From Bacteroides congonensis (GTDB lineage: Bacteria > Bacteroidota > Bacteroidia > Bacteroidales > Bacteroidaceae): 64,000 bases of DNA. Below are positions 53,401-59,952 of this stretch, piece after piece (position 1 is the first letter of the stretch; every line of letters starts with the position of its first letter). Both the position numbers and the translations under genes were made by a program. The notes beneath the pieces were generated by a model. It was not told where the DNA came from, did no database searches, and was given only the letters and a program-made list of their open reading frames with translations. The stretch lies in contig NZ_FQXY01000009.1 in NCBI RefSeq assembly GCF_900130125.1, forward strand, positions 721,760-785,759. The letters run 5' to 3'.

Positions 53401-55391
53401 CCAGTAAAGTCAAGTTCAAACTTGTAGTCTGTGGCACTTGCAGAACCTACGATATTCATGTCCTCGCTAAATAGGGTTAGTCCCGTACTTGCGTCAATTA
53501 TGCTCACATTACGGATAACGCCAAGTGTTTCTACACCTCCCGGATAACTCACACTACGTAGGGCCACATTAATTTTTATGTCAGAACCGAACGCTACAAT
53601 GGGAGCGACATCCTCAAAATAAATGGATAGGGTGCTGTCCTCGCTGGAACCGCCTCCACCTCCGTTCTTAGGTATTTTCAGTATCACATCTTCTATTTGT
53701 CCACCATTCAGGTTCACGGCTTTGTAGTAGATATAATCCTCATCGCTTTCCTCGTCAAAACCAGCGATTGCTTTTTCCTGCATCGCGTAAGCACCGCCTG
53801 TTGAAAGTGCATCTTTTCCTCCCTCTGCTGGAGTGTCCGATGTTTCCACCTTGCCACCTCCGTTTCCAAAGGCTACCCACGGCTTCAAATCATCCGGGTT
53901 TACATCGCTTACTTCTCGTGTAAATTGATAGGCAAGCCATACAGGTGCACCGTTGGTGTCGCTCTCTGCGGTCTTGAATGTCACTACAATACCGCTCTTA
54001 ATGTATGCCACTCCGCTCTCTTGCTCAAGGTCAATAATGGCTTTTATGGCGGTGGATAGCGTATATTCCACATCTTTGCACAGGGCGTTTACATTGATTG
54101 TGTTACCAACGCTTTCTCCATTGGAAGCTCCGAAGTCCGTCCAATTGCTTTCCTTATTCCAATCATCAATGATAACCCATTGTTTGGACTGCCAACCTGC
54201 TTCAGTCTGAAAGGTAAGCACAACACCTGGTATTTGCAAAGATTCAGCATATTCGGATGTCGCACATCTATCAAGAGCCACCGAGAATGTTATCTTACGA
54301 TTAGTAAGCCCAAAGAGTTGGTTCACATTTACTACGCTTCGTGCTACTATCTGTTTGTAATGGGACAACAATACGTTCTTGTTTTCCGTAATATCTTCAT
54401 TGGCTTGTAGCATTTTCTGCTTCAAATCCGCACCCTCATCGCCCGGAAATGCGGTCGAACTTGTATAGCCAAGGGCGAGGTCTGAACCAATGATAACAAG
54501 TGCTGAACCGCTCCAACGATAAGTCTTGTTTGTAATTGTGTCAGAATACACCTTATCCGAAACAGGAGTTATCCCGTCAATAGTTTCATTTCCAAACAAT
54601 TCAGAATCCAGCCAGTTGTTGTAATATACACCGTCATAGAAAAGAACAAGCGAATCGGTGTCCTTGTGGTAGTAAATCTTACATCCATCATCCGTTGAAC
54701 TTTTCCCGATAGACGATGGTTGAACAAGCACTTTTTCCACGAAACCGTCGAAATCTTTCACATCATCCATAGAAGCCGGTAAATAACGGCTAGGTACTTT
54801 ACCATACTCATTAAGAGGTGCAATACCACCATTTTCTCCTTTCGTTCCCTTAAAGTCATTCAATTGGTTTCCTACCTCATTCGCTTTGGCACTTGCTTTG
54901 TTGGCGGTGTCTTTGGTTGTGTTTACCTGTTCCTGCAAAGAATTGACACTATTCCCAAGTGTAGTAAGACTAGTATCTTGCGAGCTATTTTTATCCTCAA
55001 TATCCGATACATCATCTTGCAATTTAGTAATGTCTTCTTGTAGTTTTTCAACAGCTTCGTTAAATTTACCACTGTCTATGGATGGATTGCCACCTGTCTG
55101 TCCGGTTGCAACCCACTCACCTCCATCACCCACGTATATAGGAGCAGGTAAAGAAAGCCCAACAAGTGCCCACCAACCGTCATGCGGGAACGGGTAAGCC
55201 GCTTTCAATTTCTCAATGGTAGTAAAGAGTCCTTTGTTAGCTGCCTTGATATTTTTTGCCTCAATCCACCCCTCTATTTTTACGTTTCCTTTTAAATGGG
55301 TTTTACCTTGGACGGTAACATCTCCACCTACTGCCGCATTACGACTGACGGAAACATCACCGTCTATCTGTGTTGATTTTATCGAACTCAT
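47463..55391 (-). CDS. Giant fibre/receptor-binding protein, DGR target
   Basis: A 2642-residue protein. Parts: an N-terminal attachment region (about 1-95), a coiled coil (about 100-185), beta-rich modules, a LamG/concanavalin-like domain (about 920-1160, GYDFSTRSNSESDH onward), a long middle, leucine-rich-repeat-like turns (about 1860-2000) and a C-terminal C-type-lectin-like domain. The variable repeat codes residues 2596-2632; variable positions are 2605, 2607, 2609, 2616, 2618, 2619 and 2623 (now Y, S, Y, Y, C, Y, L). The end ARLAFRGKFVIIE is constant. By DGR precedent this tip binds the host receptor. It overlaps the connector gene by four bases. Confidence 0.9.
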   Translation of the reverse strand: MSSIKSTQIDGDVSVSRNAAVGGDVTVQGKTHLKGNVKIEGWIEAKNIKAANKGLFTTIEKLKAAYPFPHDGWWALVGLSLPAPIYVGDGGEWVATGQTGGNPSIDSGKFNEAVEKLQEDITKLQDDVSDIEDKNSSQDTSLTTLGNSVNSLQEQVNTTKDTANKASAKANEVGNQLNDFKGTKGENGGIAPLNEYGKVPSRYLPASMDDVKDFDGFVEKVLVQPSSIGKSSTDDGCKIYYHKDTDSLVLFYDGVYYNNWLDSELFGNETIDGITPVSDKVYSDTITNKTYRWSGSALVIIGSDLALGYTSSTAFPGDEGADLKQKMLQANEDITENKNVLLSHYKQIVARSVVNVNQLFGLTNRKITFSVALDRCATSEYAESLQIPGVVLTFQTEAGWQSKQWVIIDDWNKESNWTDFGASNGESVGNTINVNALCKDVEYTLSTAIKAIIDLEQESGVAYIKSGIVVTFKTAESDTNGAPVWLAYQFTREVSDVNPDDLKPWVAFGNGGGKVETSDTPAEGGKDALSTGGAYAMQEKAIAGFDEESDEDYIYYKAVNLNGGQIEDVILKIPKNGGGGGSSEDSTLSIYFEDVAPIVAFGSDIKINVALRSVSYPGGVETLGVIRNVSIIDASTGLTLFSEDMNIVGSASATDYKFELDFTGYFSGAASKSFFVQATDADGNTKKKAITVVAVDITVEQPMALNYTSDTVLTVGGSAKNIGQFYKFPNNTSSILVTVEMYYNGEWKKLGEAMVSDSYTKSISVNPNDVFGGGERLSHGAYPVRIFGTESKSGVKGNTIYSALMCIDENNSTPIVALRFNDKNNGTLRLYDNLTVEVAAYTPGKTETHIDVFYDEEKVTSVDAMIAETITVNKQISGYKADGSQSITVHAESGSVSTNEIEVTVKGSAIDIAIKDGALFGYDFSTRSNSESDHTIINNGVKMEIKGANWSSNGFIDYLNERSLRIAENVTAEILDYRPFGNPSVESASGCAFQFAFATKNIKEASSKLIECYDADSGAGFYVCGNKVAIFCKTGQPALVERSFKNGEKHTMAIVVEPSTIFVTRGGSNYSCMKLYLDGEEVGCIGYISNSGAILNSKTVTFDGTEGDLYLYYILAYNSYYEWAQAFRNYLCKLTDTTAMIDEYERENLLDTQNRPTLESLAAKGIPYYVVVNDQQTFDTFDGDIDTSKKFKCTLFYYDPKRPWRSFKAINVQWRRQGTTSAKRPIKNDRFYLQKNDGWEVSPIYPEYTNEDAKVSYDLMKLGYVRVGENSIPVKIITVKVDYSDSSNANDCGVCNLMNATYRALGSNYLTPAQRAFDGTWVKGDISLSGLTMNHSTANHPIAAFRSTMESLTDAWFHAKGNWKEDKGEQVALGFKDTPGYNKGCLNYGDFIEYFGRRDETLDEIESRFKSDSTTDKSKLYMLSLYCGENYRFMAYESGAWTAQSGEMKQVDGKWQITGKVLNPVSGYELLTYDAMNWWQGVGSIDDMMEPTTAESSWVTKLKLGQPTYPMWTRYFECMIDDDQLQIDLAMGRKVPCDLFNVLVFCDSCDYAKEELKDTWKEIWKTKMWKYINPYSLVSYYLFTDYLAAVDQQAKNMQPMWFLEDGCSVKDGVYSGANGMEARRMYCNKVYDCDTCNGKDNDGGQTIDPEVDPGDLTSSAYAGRGSVLWNDIRGQQTMEVDQNGNTITLSAIADTMRSLPDTLGIGSGPFSPKGALHYFVTEILKKWPKVVSSYDGERKYIKYTGYSDIYFYALQGLGLTSLPAFIEQRWRIRDGYYRCGDFKAESGYIGGRIGAKEGAVIRFKAAKTGYFGIGNDSGNITQGIYLKAGEEGVFSNFQHGENIMLYIYQADRMSMIDLSEISIDPQFGNTLSKMVLLQELFLGSNTHGDWTMSPGNTGYMTNLDLGDMPFLRVFDVRHTELLSVNASKCPRLEKVYADGTGLSTIDLAETAPISTLTLPDTMTELVLNNLPNLTYPGGLTLGGVGKVAKIFVNECPYVDAMTLLEQIINASAIRTVRIPNVNATASVDLLRSIKDSGAIGLDANGNAYDESGQCSGITGRWILSELVEESEVNVLTAYFPQLELHNSQFSIVKINDVVDNDSCEKYSNPENKTGEDYGNTYIPSGHTLAIKKGCHAFKCSFNTKKNQMEGVQLSDTDFNYLKDGSSFDVADTAGEGFDIFWHAPHYWYKGVNDYKNQVKYFITSVTENEPISTALHSKKAKLSELLYKENTGVYANDAVIGEVMSEDVISTASNTNSYKMDVKGMKQVKWPGLNHARLGGVFTDESNCVLGIFIMSVSHTYFDFSIGECVFCDVPSGAKWFYFTSFRDIGNVECLSVDSASIEALEPEWTEHTVGDNDSLVGVYPITIDGLKMPRSLSGEVRSKKGNGTSTTSGEWKYDSSGNPIEMPIATLNYTAKDFQNISRLRGAGYQLQDYEQHKEISNLWWALNGTTNEQSVVGNGGHDAILNKLDSIGMADSSNAGNSLNSILGLKHYVGCDSEWMDYIAFNIPSYETFYKARCIDTDSSYPSDYIAHIYDPVKKTERTVKSVESSNANCVVRLVHGAKCDILPSRVHNADTSKYVTHYAAGYWINSSKGRCVLRSGNYSSAYSGLAYAYACYASSLSNTNYGARLAFRGKFVIIE
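47496..47605 (-). repeat. DGR variable repeat (VR)
   Basis: The 3' end of the fibre gene, matching the template repeat over 110 bases with nine differences, all opposite template adenines. The invariant GC-rich stretch at 47496-47510 (TACGGGGCGCGGCTG on the coding strand) is in the place of the initiation-of-mutagenic-homing site. Confidence 0.97.
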
Positions 55392-56026
55392 ATTAATACT
55401 GATTTAGCTAATTCGTTCAATGCAGAGCTTTTCTCCACATCGCCGAACGTTGTTAATACTAATGCGGCAATAGTATACACCACCGCGTCATAACATCGCT
55501 GACAAATCTCTATCGCACCGTATTTGTCTATCTTGGGATAAGGAAGATAAACCGCACGACTGACCGTTGCATCCTGACTTTTACAAGAATAAAACTCTAA
55601 TACTCTCCCCTCTGGTCGTATAGAAATAGCACATACAGGACGTTGTGTAGTGCCACGTATTCCTTTGAACCGGGAAGATTGCTTCTCGTATTCAGGATCG
55701 TCGACATTTATAGGGTAGAATACTGCACGCTCCCAATCGCTCATCTGGAAAACAACAAAACGCATAAAATCCTCCGGCAATAACACCCAGCCATTTTCAC
55801 ATTTCTGCCAATACACCTCATCTCCGAAGTTATGTCCTCCATCGAGTAGATAAGGAGGTGCAGAACTGTGCACACGTTTTACAGCCTCAATAATCTTTGA
55901 TTTAATGATGTCGTTTAATGCAAGCGTGTCTACATCACCAATTTCTTTCAATACATCACTCGTTGTGTTTTGGTCAAGTGCTATACGAACATCTCCAGCT
56001 ATCTCGTCAAGATGATATACCGTCAT
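55388..56026 (-). CDS. Head-tail connector/tail adaptor-like protein
   Basis: A 212-residue protein between capsid and fibre genes. Helical N-terminus (DVRIALDQNTTSDVL), a conserved WVLLPEDFMRFVVFQMSDWERAV block and a helical C-terminus (RCYDAVVYTIAALVLTTFGD). This layout is common in adaptor proteins of Bacteroides phages. The exact role is inferred from position. Confidence 0.55.
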   Translation of the reverse strand: MTVYHLDEIAGDVRIALDQNTTSDVLKEIGDVDTLALNDIIKSKIIEAVKRVHSSAPPYLLDGGHNFGDEVYWQKCENGWVLLPEDFMRFVVFQMSDWERAVFYPINVDDPEYEKQSSRFKGIRGTTQRPVCAISIRPEGRVLEFYSCKSQDATVSRAVYLPYPKIDKYGAIEICQRCYDAVVYTIAALVLTTFGDVEKSSALNELAKSVLI

Positions 56027-56043
56027 ACGCTATTACTTTATTA

Positions 56044-56553
56044 TTACAATCCTTCGAACTCTATTCCATGAGCTGCTGCTTGTTCCAGAATGGCTTTAGT
56101 AGAACGCATAGAAGTACGACTGATACCGAATTTGTCAGCAAGATAATCCTTAGCAGCTGCAATATCACTCACTTTGACCTTGCAAACAGTTTCATCATCC
56201 CCTGCCCCTGCGTTATCTTCCGTCTCTCCATTTTGCTCAACGCTCTCGTTGTTATCCAATTCAGTTTTGTCTACATTCTCAGCAGCCGGAATTTCTTTCT
56301 GATTCTTTAAAGAAGTAACCTTTTGTTTGTCTGTCACCTTTCTTTCAGCACTTTGCTCCTGTGAAGTTTGGAGTCTAAACAACTTTCCAAAGTTGTAATG
56401 TCTCTCTATTGACCTTTGTAAGATTTCATTATCTGTGGTAAACACACTACTACCATTTGACAAAGGAGTAAACGTTATATGAAAATTCTTTTTGCTTGGA
56501 AGCACAACATTAATACTAATATTGGTGTTCGCCATGTAAGTTTTAATAGTCAT
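56044..56553 (-). CDS. Late phage protein with SAP-like C-terminus
   Basis: A 169-residue protein. N-terminal strands (ISINVVLPSKKNFHITFTPL), an acidic linker, and a C-terminal helix-extended-helix segment (DYLADKFGISRTSMRSTKAI then LEQAAAHGIEFEGL) like a SAP or Rho-N module. Such small proteins beside capsid genes may help DNA-end or head-completion steps. Confidence 0.5.
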   Translation of the reverse strand: MTIKTYMANTNISINVVLPSKKNFHITFTPLSNGSSVFTTDNEILQRSIERHYNFGKLFRLQTSQEQSAERKVTDKQKVTSLKNQKEIPAAENVDKTELDNNESVEQNGETEDNAGAGDDETVCKVKVSDIAAAKDYLADKFGISRTSMRSTKAILEQAAAHGIEFEGL

Positions 56554-56630
56554 ATTGTCGAATGAATTAAAAAGGGGATAGGACTTCTATCCCATCCCCC
56601 GATTAATAATTTGATTTATTTATACTCTAA

Positions 56631-58085
56631 TTAAGCAGTTTCTGAACCACTATCTTCTACTGTTGCAGGTGCCTTTGCAAGTCTCATACGCGCATGTGCC
56701 TTTGCATAACGCAGATATAAGCAACTTACTTCCTGAATCACTACTGCATCGGTACGACGAATACCCGCTTTCTTCAAGTCAAGCACATTGCGTGCCCAAG
56801 ACACGTGGGTTTTCTTGGAAAGGTATTCCGGATCCATGGCAAAACCGCAATCACTCATACCATTCACATCAAATAATTCATGATGAATGGTAAGAACTTC
56901 TCCGAAGTCAGTATCCCAAGATTTAAATTTCAAGTTCCAAACCTCAACGGTATCTTTCAAACGAAATTTCTCACTCTTAATCTTGGAGAATGCCGAAAGC
57001 ATATCACTTCCGCAGAATAAAATCTTACGCTTATTACCGATACCAGTACCGACAAAAAGGTCTTTGGTTATATCCACGAGATTTTCATCAGTAATCTCGG
57101 CACAGTTCTTTTCGCTGTTCCATTCACCAACCTCGATATCCTTTCCTGCCATCCACCAGATTCCCCCTGTAAACCAGGTATTCATACCGTCCTTGGCAAC
57201 ATGTTTGATAACCTGTTTAACGCCAAACAAGTAGGTATTCTCCATGGCAAGGCGCATATCATATACGCCATCTTCTTCAATATCGGAAAAGTTCCAATTC
57301 ACTTCTTTGGCAGCAATCTTGTCAAAGGTAGACTGTTCTACCTGTATCATGAAGTTCTGACAGTACTGTGTTTCCGGCATAGGAATATTGTTGAAACGCC
57401 CAGTCTGCACATCCAGTTCACCACAGGCCTTTCCCATACGGACAAGGGTTGTTCCTTGCGGAATCTCTGGTAAAAGAATGGGTTGCTTGCTTGAATCATC
57501 CATTTTCCCATTTACTGCATAGACTGTCGGCAAATTAGTTGAACTATCCTTTCCACACACACAAAGTTCAAGGTCAGGAACATTGCTGTCACTTTCTGAA
57601 TATGCAGTCCCATCCGGTTTAGTAATAGCACTTACACCTACCACACGGATAGTGTCATCCAATGTGAACATATTCAGATCGCTCACTGGCAAAGAAACAC
57701 TTGCACCACCCGTCATTGCTTCCAATTTTTTATTAGTACTACACTTTATTTCGCGTGTACCCACACTATAGTACTTCACCTCAAAAGAATTAGTACTACT
57801 TGATTTCGCATAACGACTAATTTGATCAATAGGTGTCGCCATCGGACGAATTTTCACAATGCGTTTATCTACATCGCTTAAGTAAAAATTCGGGTCTCCA
57901 TTTTCACGACCACCGGTTTCTGTGGCAATACCATCTGTTCCACCCGTACCGTCTGCACCGGCTGTCACTTTACCTGCATCTGGCAGGTTTGATGCGTCAG
58001 CCATCATGACACCGCTTGATGCACTCGTCACAAACGCTAATATCATTAGCGTAATGCGACAAAAGAAATTCATTACTTTCTTCAT
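56631..58085 (-). CDS. Major capsid protein, SU10/DUF5309-like
   Basis: A 484-residue capsid protein. The C-terminal region KFKSWDTDFGEVLTIHHELF followed by CGFAMDPEYLSKKT is typical of SU10-type (DUF5309-like) major capsid proteins, and the gene is next to a scaffold-type gene. Oddly, the N-terminus has a hydrophobic segment (FFCRITLMILAFVTSASSGV) that looks like a signal peptide. It may be part of a removed N-terminal delta region, or translation may start at the later MMADASN. Confidence 0.8.
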   Translation of the reverse strand: MKKVMNFFCRITLMILAFVTSASSGVMMADASNLPDAGKVTAGADGTGGTDGIATETGGRENGDPNFYLSDVDKRIVKIRPMATPIDQISRYAKSSSTNSFEVKYYSVGTREIKCSTNKKLEAMTGGASVSLPVSDLNMFTLDDTIRVVGVSAITKPDGTAYSESDSNVPDLELCVCGKDSSTNLPTVYAVNGKMDDSSKQPILLPEIPQGTTLVRMGKACGELDVQTGRFNNIPMPETQYCQNFMIQVEQSTFDKIAAKEVNWNFSDIEEDGVYDMRLAMENTYLFGVKQVIKHVAKDGMNTWFTGGIWWMAGKDIEVGEWNSEKNCAEITDENLVDITKDLFVGTGIGNKRKILFCGSDMLSAFSKIKSEKFRLKDTVEVWNLKFKSWDTDFGEVLTIHHELFDVNGMSDCGFAMDPEYLSKKTHVSWARNVLDLKKAGIRRTDAVVIQEVSCLYLRYAKAHARMRLAKAPATVEDSGSETA

Positions 58086-58125
58086 TGCTTGAAATTTTAA
58101 TTGTTAATAAATGAATTGTGTATCT

Positions 58126-58905
58126 TTATTTGTTTATTGACCTACGTTTTTCGCCTCCACGTTCCCAAATATTTTGTGCACCATCATATCGACTTATTGC
58201 ACCAAGATCTGGCATTTGCCGTGAGTCTGCATTACCACCTCCATTCTTTCCTGCAAGATTAGCAGTACCGTCACTCTTGCTCCCTTTGCGTAGTTTTTCC
58301 TCAATCTTACTATTACGTCCTTTCACTTCTCCCTCATGACTGGCTGTTTCTACATCGCTATCATGTTTGATAGCCTTGATAGCCATTTGAATACTATCAC
58401 GAGTGAATTTACCAAGAAGTCCGTCCTTCATAATTCCAATCAGAAACTCCATTGCTTGATCTATTTCATCATCAGAAATACCTTCCTCCTGCTGCATTTG
58501 TTCAAGAGTAGAAAGAGTTGCATTAATGTTCTGCTGATACTGTTCTTCAAACTCCTTCTCTTTGGCTATTCGTTCCGCATACTCTTTGTTGGCAGCAGCA
58601 AGAGCTTCTTGCTTCTCCGGGTCTTCAAGTGCAGCTTTAAAATCATCACCAAATTTGCGTATCATACCGATGATTGGATCCTCCCCTTTACGCCAATCAG
58701 TGAGAAATGCTGCACTACGTGGATTACTCGCAAAAAGATCGGAAAGTGCTTTTTCCCGTTCTTTATAGCCAGACAATTCTTTGTCCAAACCGTCGTATTC
58801 GTCGTTAATTTGAGCGAATAATGCCTCGTCGTCGGCAAACTCTTTATCGGGATACTTTGCTTTCAATCGATCTGTGTATCGCTCGCGATTGCTCTTAACT
58901 TCCAT
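58126..58905 (-). CDS. Scaffold-like protein
   Basis: A 259-residue acidic, helical protein with a coiled-coil middle (EYAERIAKEKEFEEQYQQNI) and a basic C-terminus (GGEKRRSINK), the usual design of internal scaffolds that bind capsid through a basic tail. Directly upstream of the capsid gene. Confidence 0.7.
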   Translation of the reverse strand: MEVKSNRERYTDRLKAKYPDKEFADDEALFAQINDEYDGLDKELSGYKEREKALSDLFASNPRSAAFLTDWRKGEDPIIGMIRKFGDDFKAALEDPEKQEALAAANKEYAERIAKEKEFEEQYQQNINATLSTLEQMQQEEGISDDEIDQAMEFLIGIMKDGLLGKFTRDSIQMAIKAIKHDSDVETASHEGEVKGRNSKIEEKLRKGSKSDGTANLAGKNGGGNADSRQMPDLGAISRYDGAQNIWERGGEKRRSINK

Positions 58906-59010
58906 ATTATTAGGTATAATGTGAGAAAAATAAATTTTAGTCTTTATCTACAAAGCAAAAATAGCGAGGGAAAGAAGGATTCCACGTTTATCTTTTTACG
59001 CTCCAATCTA

Positions 59011-59018
59011 TAACTTTG
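59011..59018 (+). promoter_or_regulatory. -7 element of the terminase operon
   Basis: TAACTTTG fits TAnnTTTG, about 21 bases before the first ATG at 59039; TTT about 21 bases further up could be the -33 part. Confidence 0.5.
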
Positions 59019-59038
59019 GAACATAGATAAATAGAAAA

Positions 59039-59473
59039 ATGAAGCATAAAGGCGCTATAATGGAATACTCAAAGGAACGTATGGACGATTTAATGAGAGC
59101 ATACGATGAATACATTTCATCATGCGACTATATCCGTATGTCCGAGGTATACAAAATAATAGTCAATATGCCCTCTCGCCGCTTTTGGGTTAGTGATATA
59201 CGTGCTGCATTGATTATTTCTGCAATGATGAGAGGTAAAACAGATTTGAGCACAATGTGCCCATTGAAAAAAGAGATGTATGAAGAAATTTATAATCGGG
59301 TATTTAAGCTTCAAGAAGAATATCCTGAATTAACTATTTCCGAACTGTGCGCCAAAGTTATTGCACAACCTGCTCCTAAATTCTACCTTACGCCAGGCAG
59401 TGCAAAAGTAATGGTATGTAAAGCAAGAAAACAATGGATACAAGAAAAATGGAAAAGATTACGGCTCTTGTAA
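59039..59473 (+). CDS. Possible small terminase-type protein
   Basis: A 144-residue basic helical protein. A possible start is also MEYSKERMDDL, seven codons in. The helix-rich sequence EYPELTISELCAKVIAQPAP suggests a helix-turn-helix. Together with its place two genes before the large terminase it may be the DNA-recognising small terminase subunit; no signature proves it. It overlaps the rhomboid-like gene by 40 bases. Confidence 0.5.
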   Translation: MKHKGAIMEYSKERMDDLMRAYDEYISSCDYIRMSEVYKIIVNMPSRRFWVSDIRAALIISAMMRGKTDLSTMCPLKKEMYEEIYNRVFKLQEEYPELTISELCAKVIAQPAPKFYLTPGSAKVMVCKARKQWIQEKWKRLRLL

Positions 59474-59952
59474 TTTCTACTATTGTTGTAGGTTTGTCAT
59501 TTTTCAAAGTATGGGATTGGCAAACTGTAGGCATTTACGCAGGAAGTGATATTGCCGGACGTGTATTGTACCCATTTTTTCACGCAAACATTCTGCACGC
59601 TTCCCTTAATTCATGGTGTTTGCTTTCAATGGTTTTTATTTATGACATTGGAATATGGCGGTTAGTACTAGCTTACATAATTGCTGTTACGATTCCAGTT
59701 GACACTATTGAGTGTTTTATTGGTGAAATGACATCACCAACAGTAGGATTATCGGGAATAGTATTTGTTTTATTTGGCTCAATCTCGTTTGAAGTATTAC
59801 GCAAACAATATTACCAGTTGTGGATGATACTCTATCTTACTGCAGGTTTCTTATTTCCACACACCAATGCAATATTACACCTATGGTGTTATATGTTAGG
59901 TTTCCTTGTGGCTCTGCTTAACAAGCCGATAATAAAAAAGTCACATGATTAA
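59434..59952 (+). CDS. Rhomboid-like intramembrane serine protease
   Basis: A 172-residue polytopic membrane protein with about five or six hydrophobic segments. Rhomboid signatures are all present in order: HANILHASLN (residues 50-59), GLSG with the catalytic serine at 107, and HLWCYMLGFL with the candidate catalytic histidine at 149. It is shorter than most rhomboids, so it would be a minimal core. The start could also be MEKITAL (59449). Substrate unknown; it overlaps the terminase gene by eight bases. Confidence 0.7.
   Translation: MDTRKMEKITALVISTIVVGLSFFKVWDWQTVGIYAGSDIAGRVLYPFFHANILHASLNSWCLLSMVFIYDIGIWRLVLAYIIAVTIPVDTIECFIGEMTSPTVGLSGIVFVLFGSISFEVLRKQYYQLWMILYLTAGFLFPHTNAILHLWCYMLGFLVALLNKPIIKKSHD

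Noticed and set aside
51614..54274. Many ORFs of 60-190 codons on both strands across the fibre, helicase and thi genes
   Set aside because: All lie in other frames of well-supported genes, have no ribosome-binding signal and show no protein family pattern.
47463..55391. Further variable or template repeats elsewhere in the fibre gene
   Set aside because: I found no second stretch resembling the 46486-46595 template in the window.
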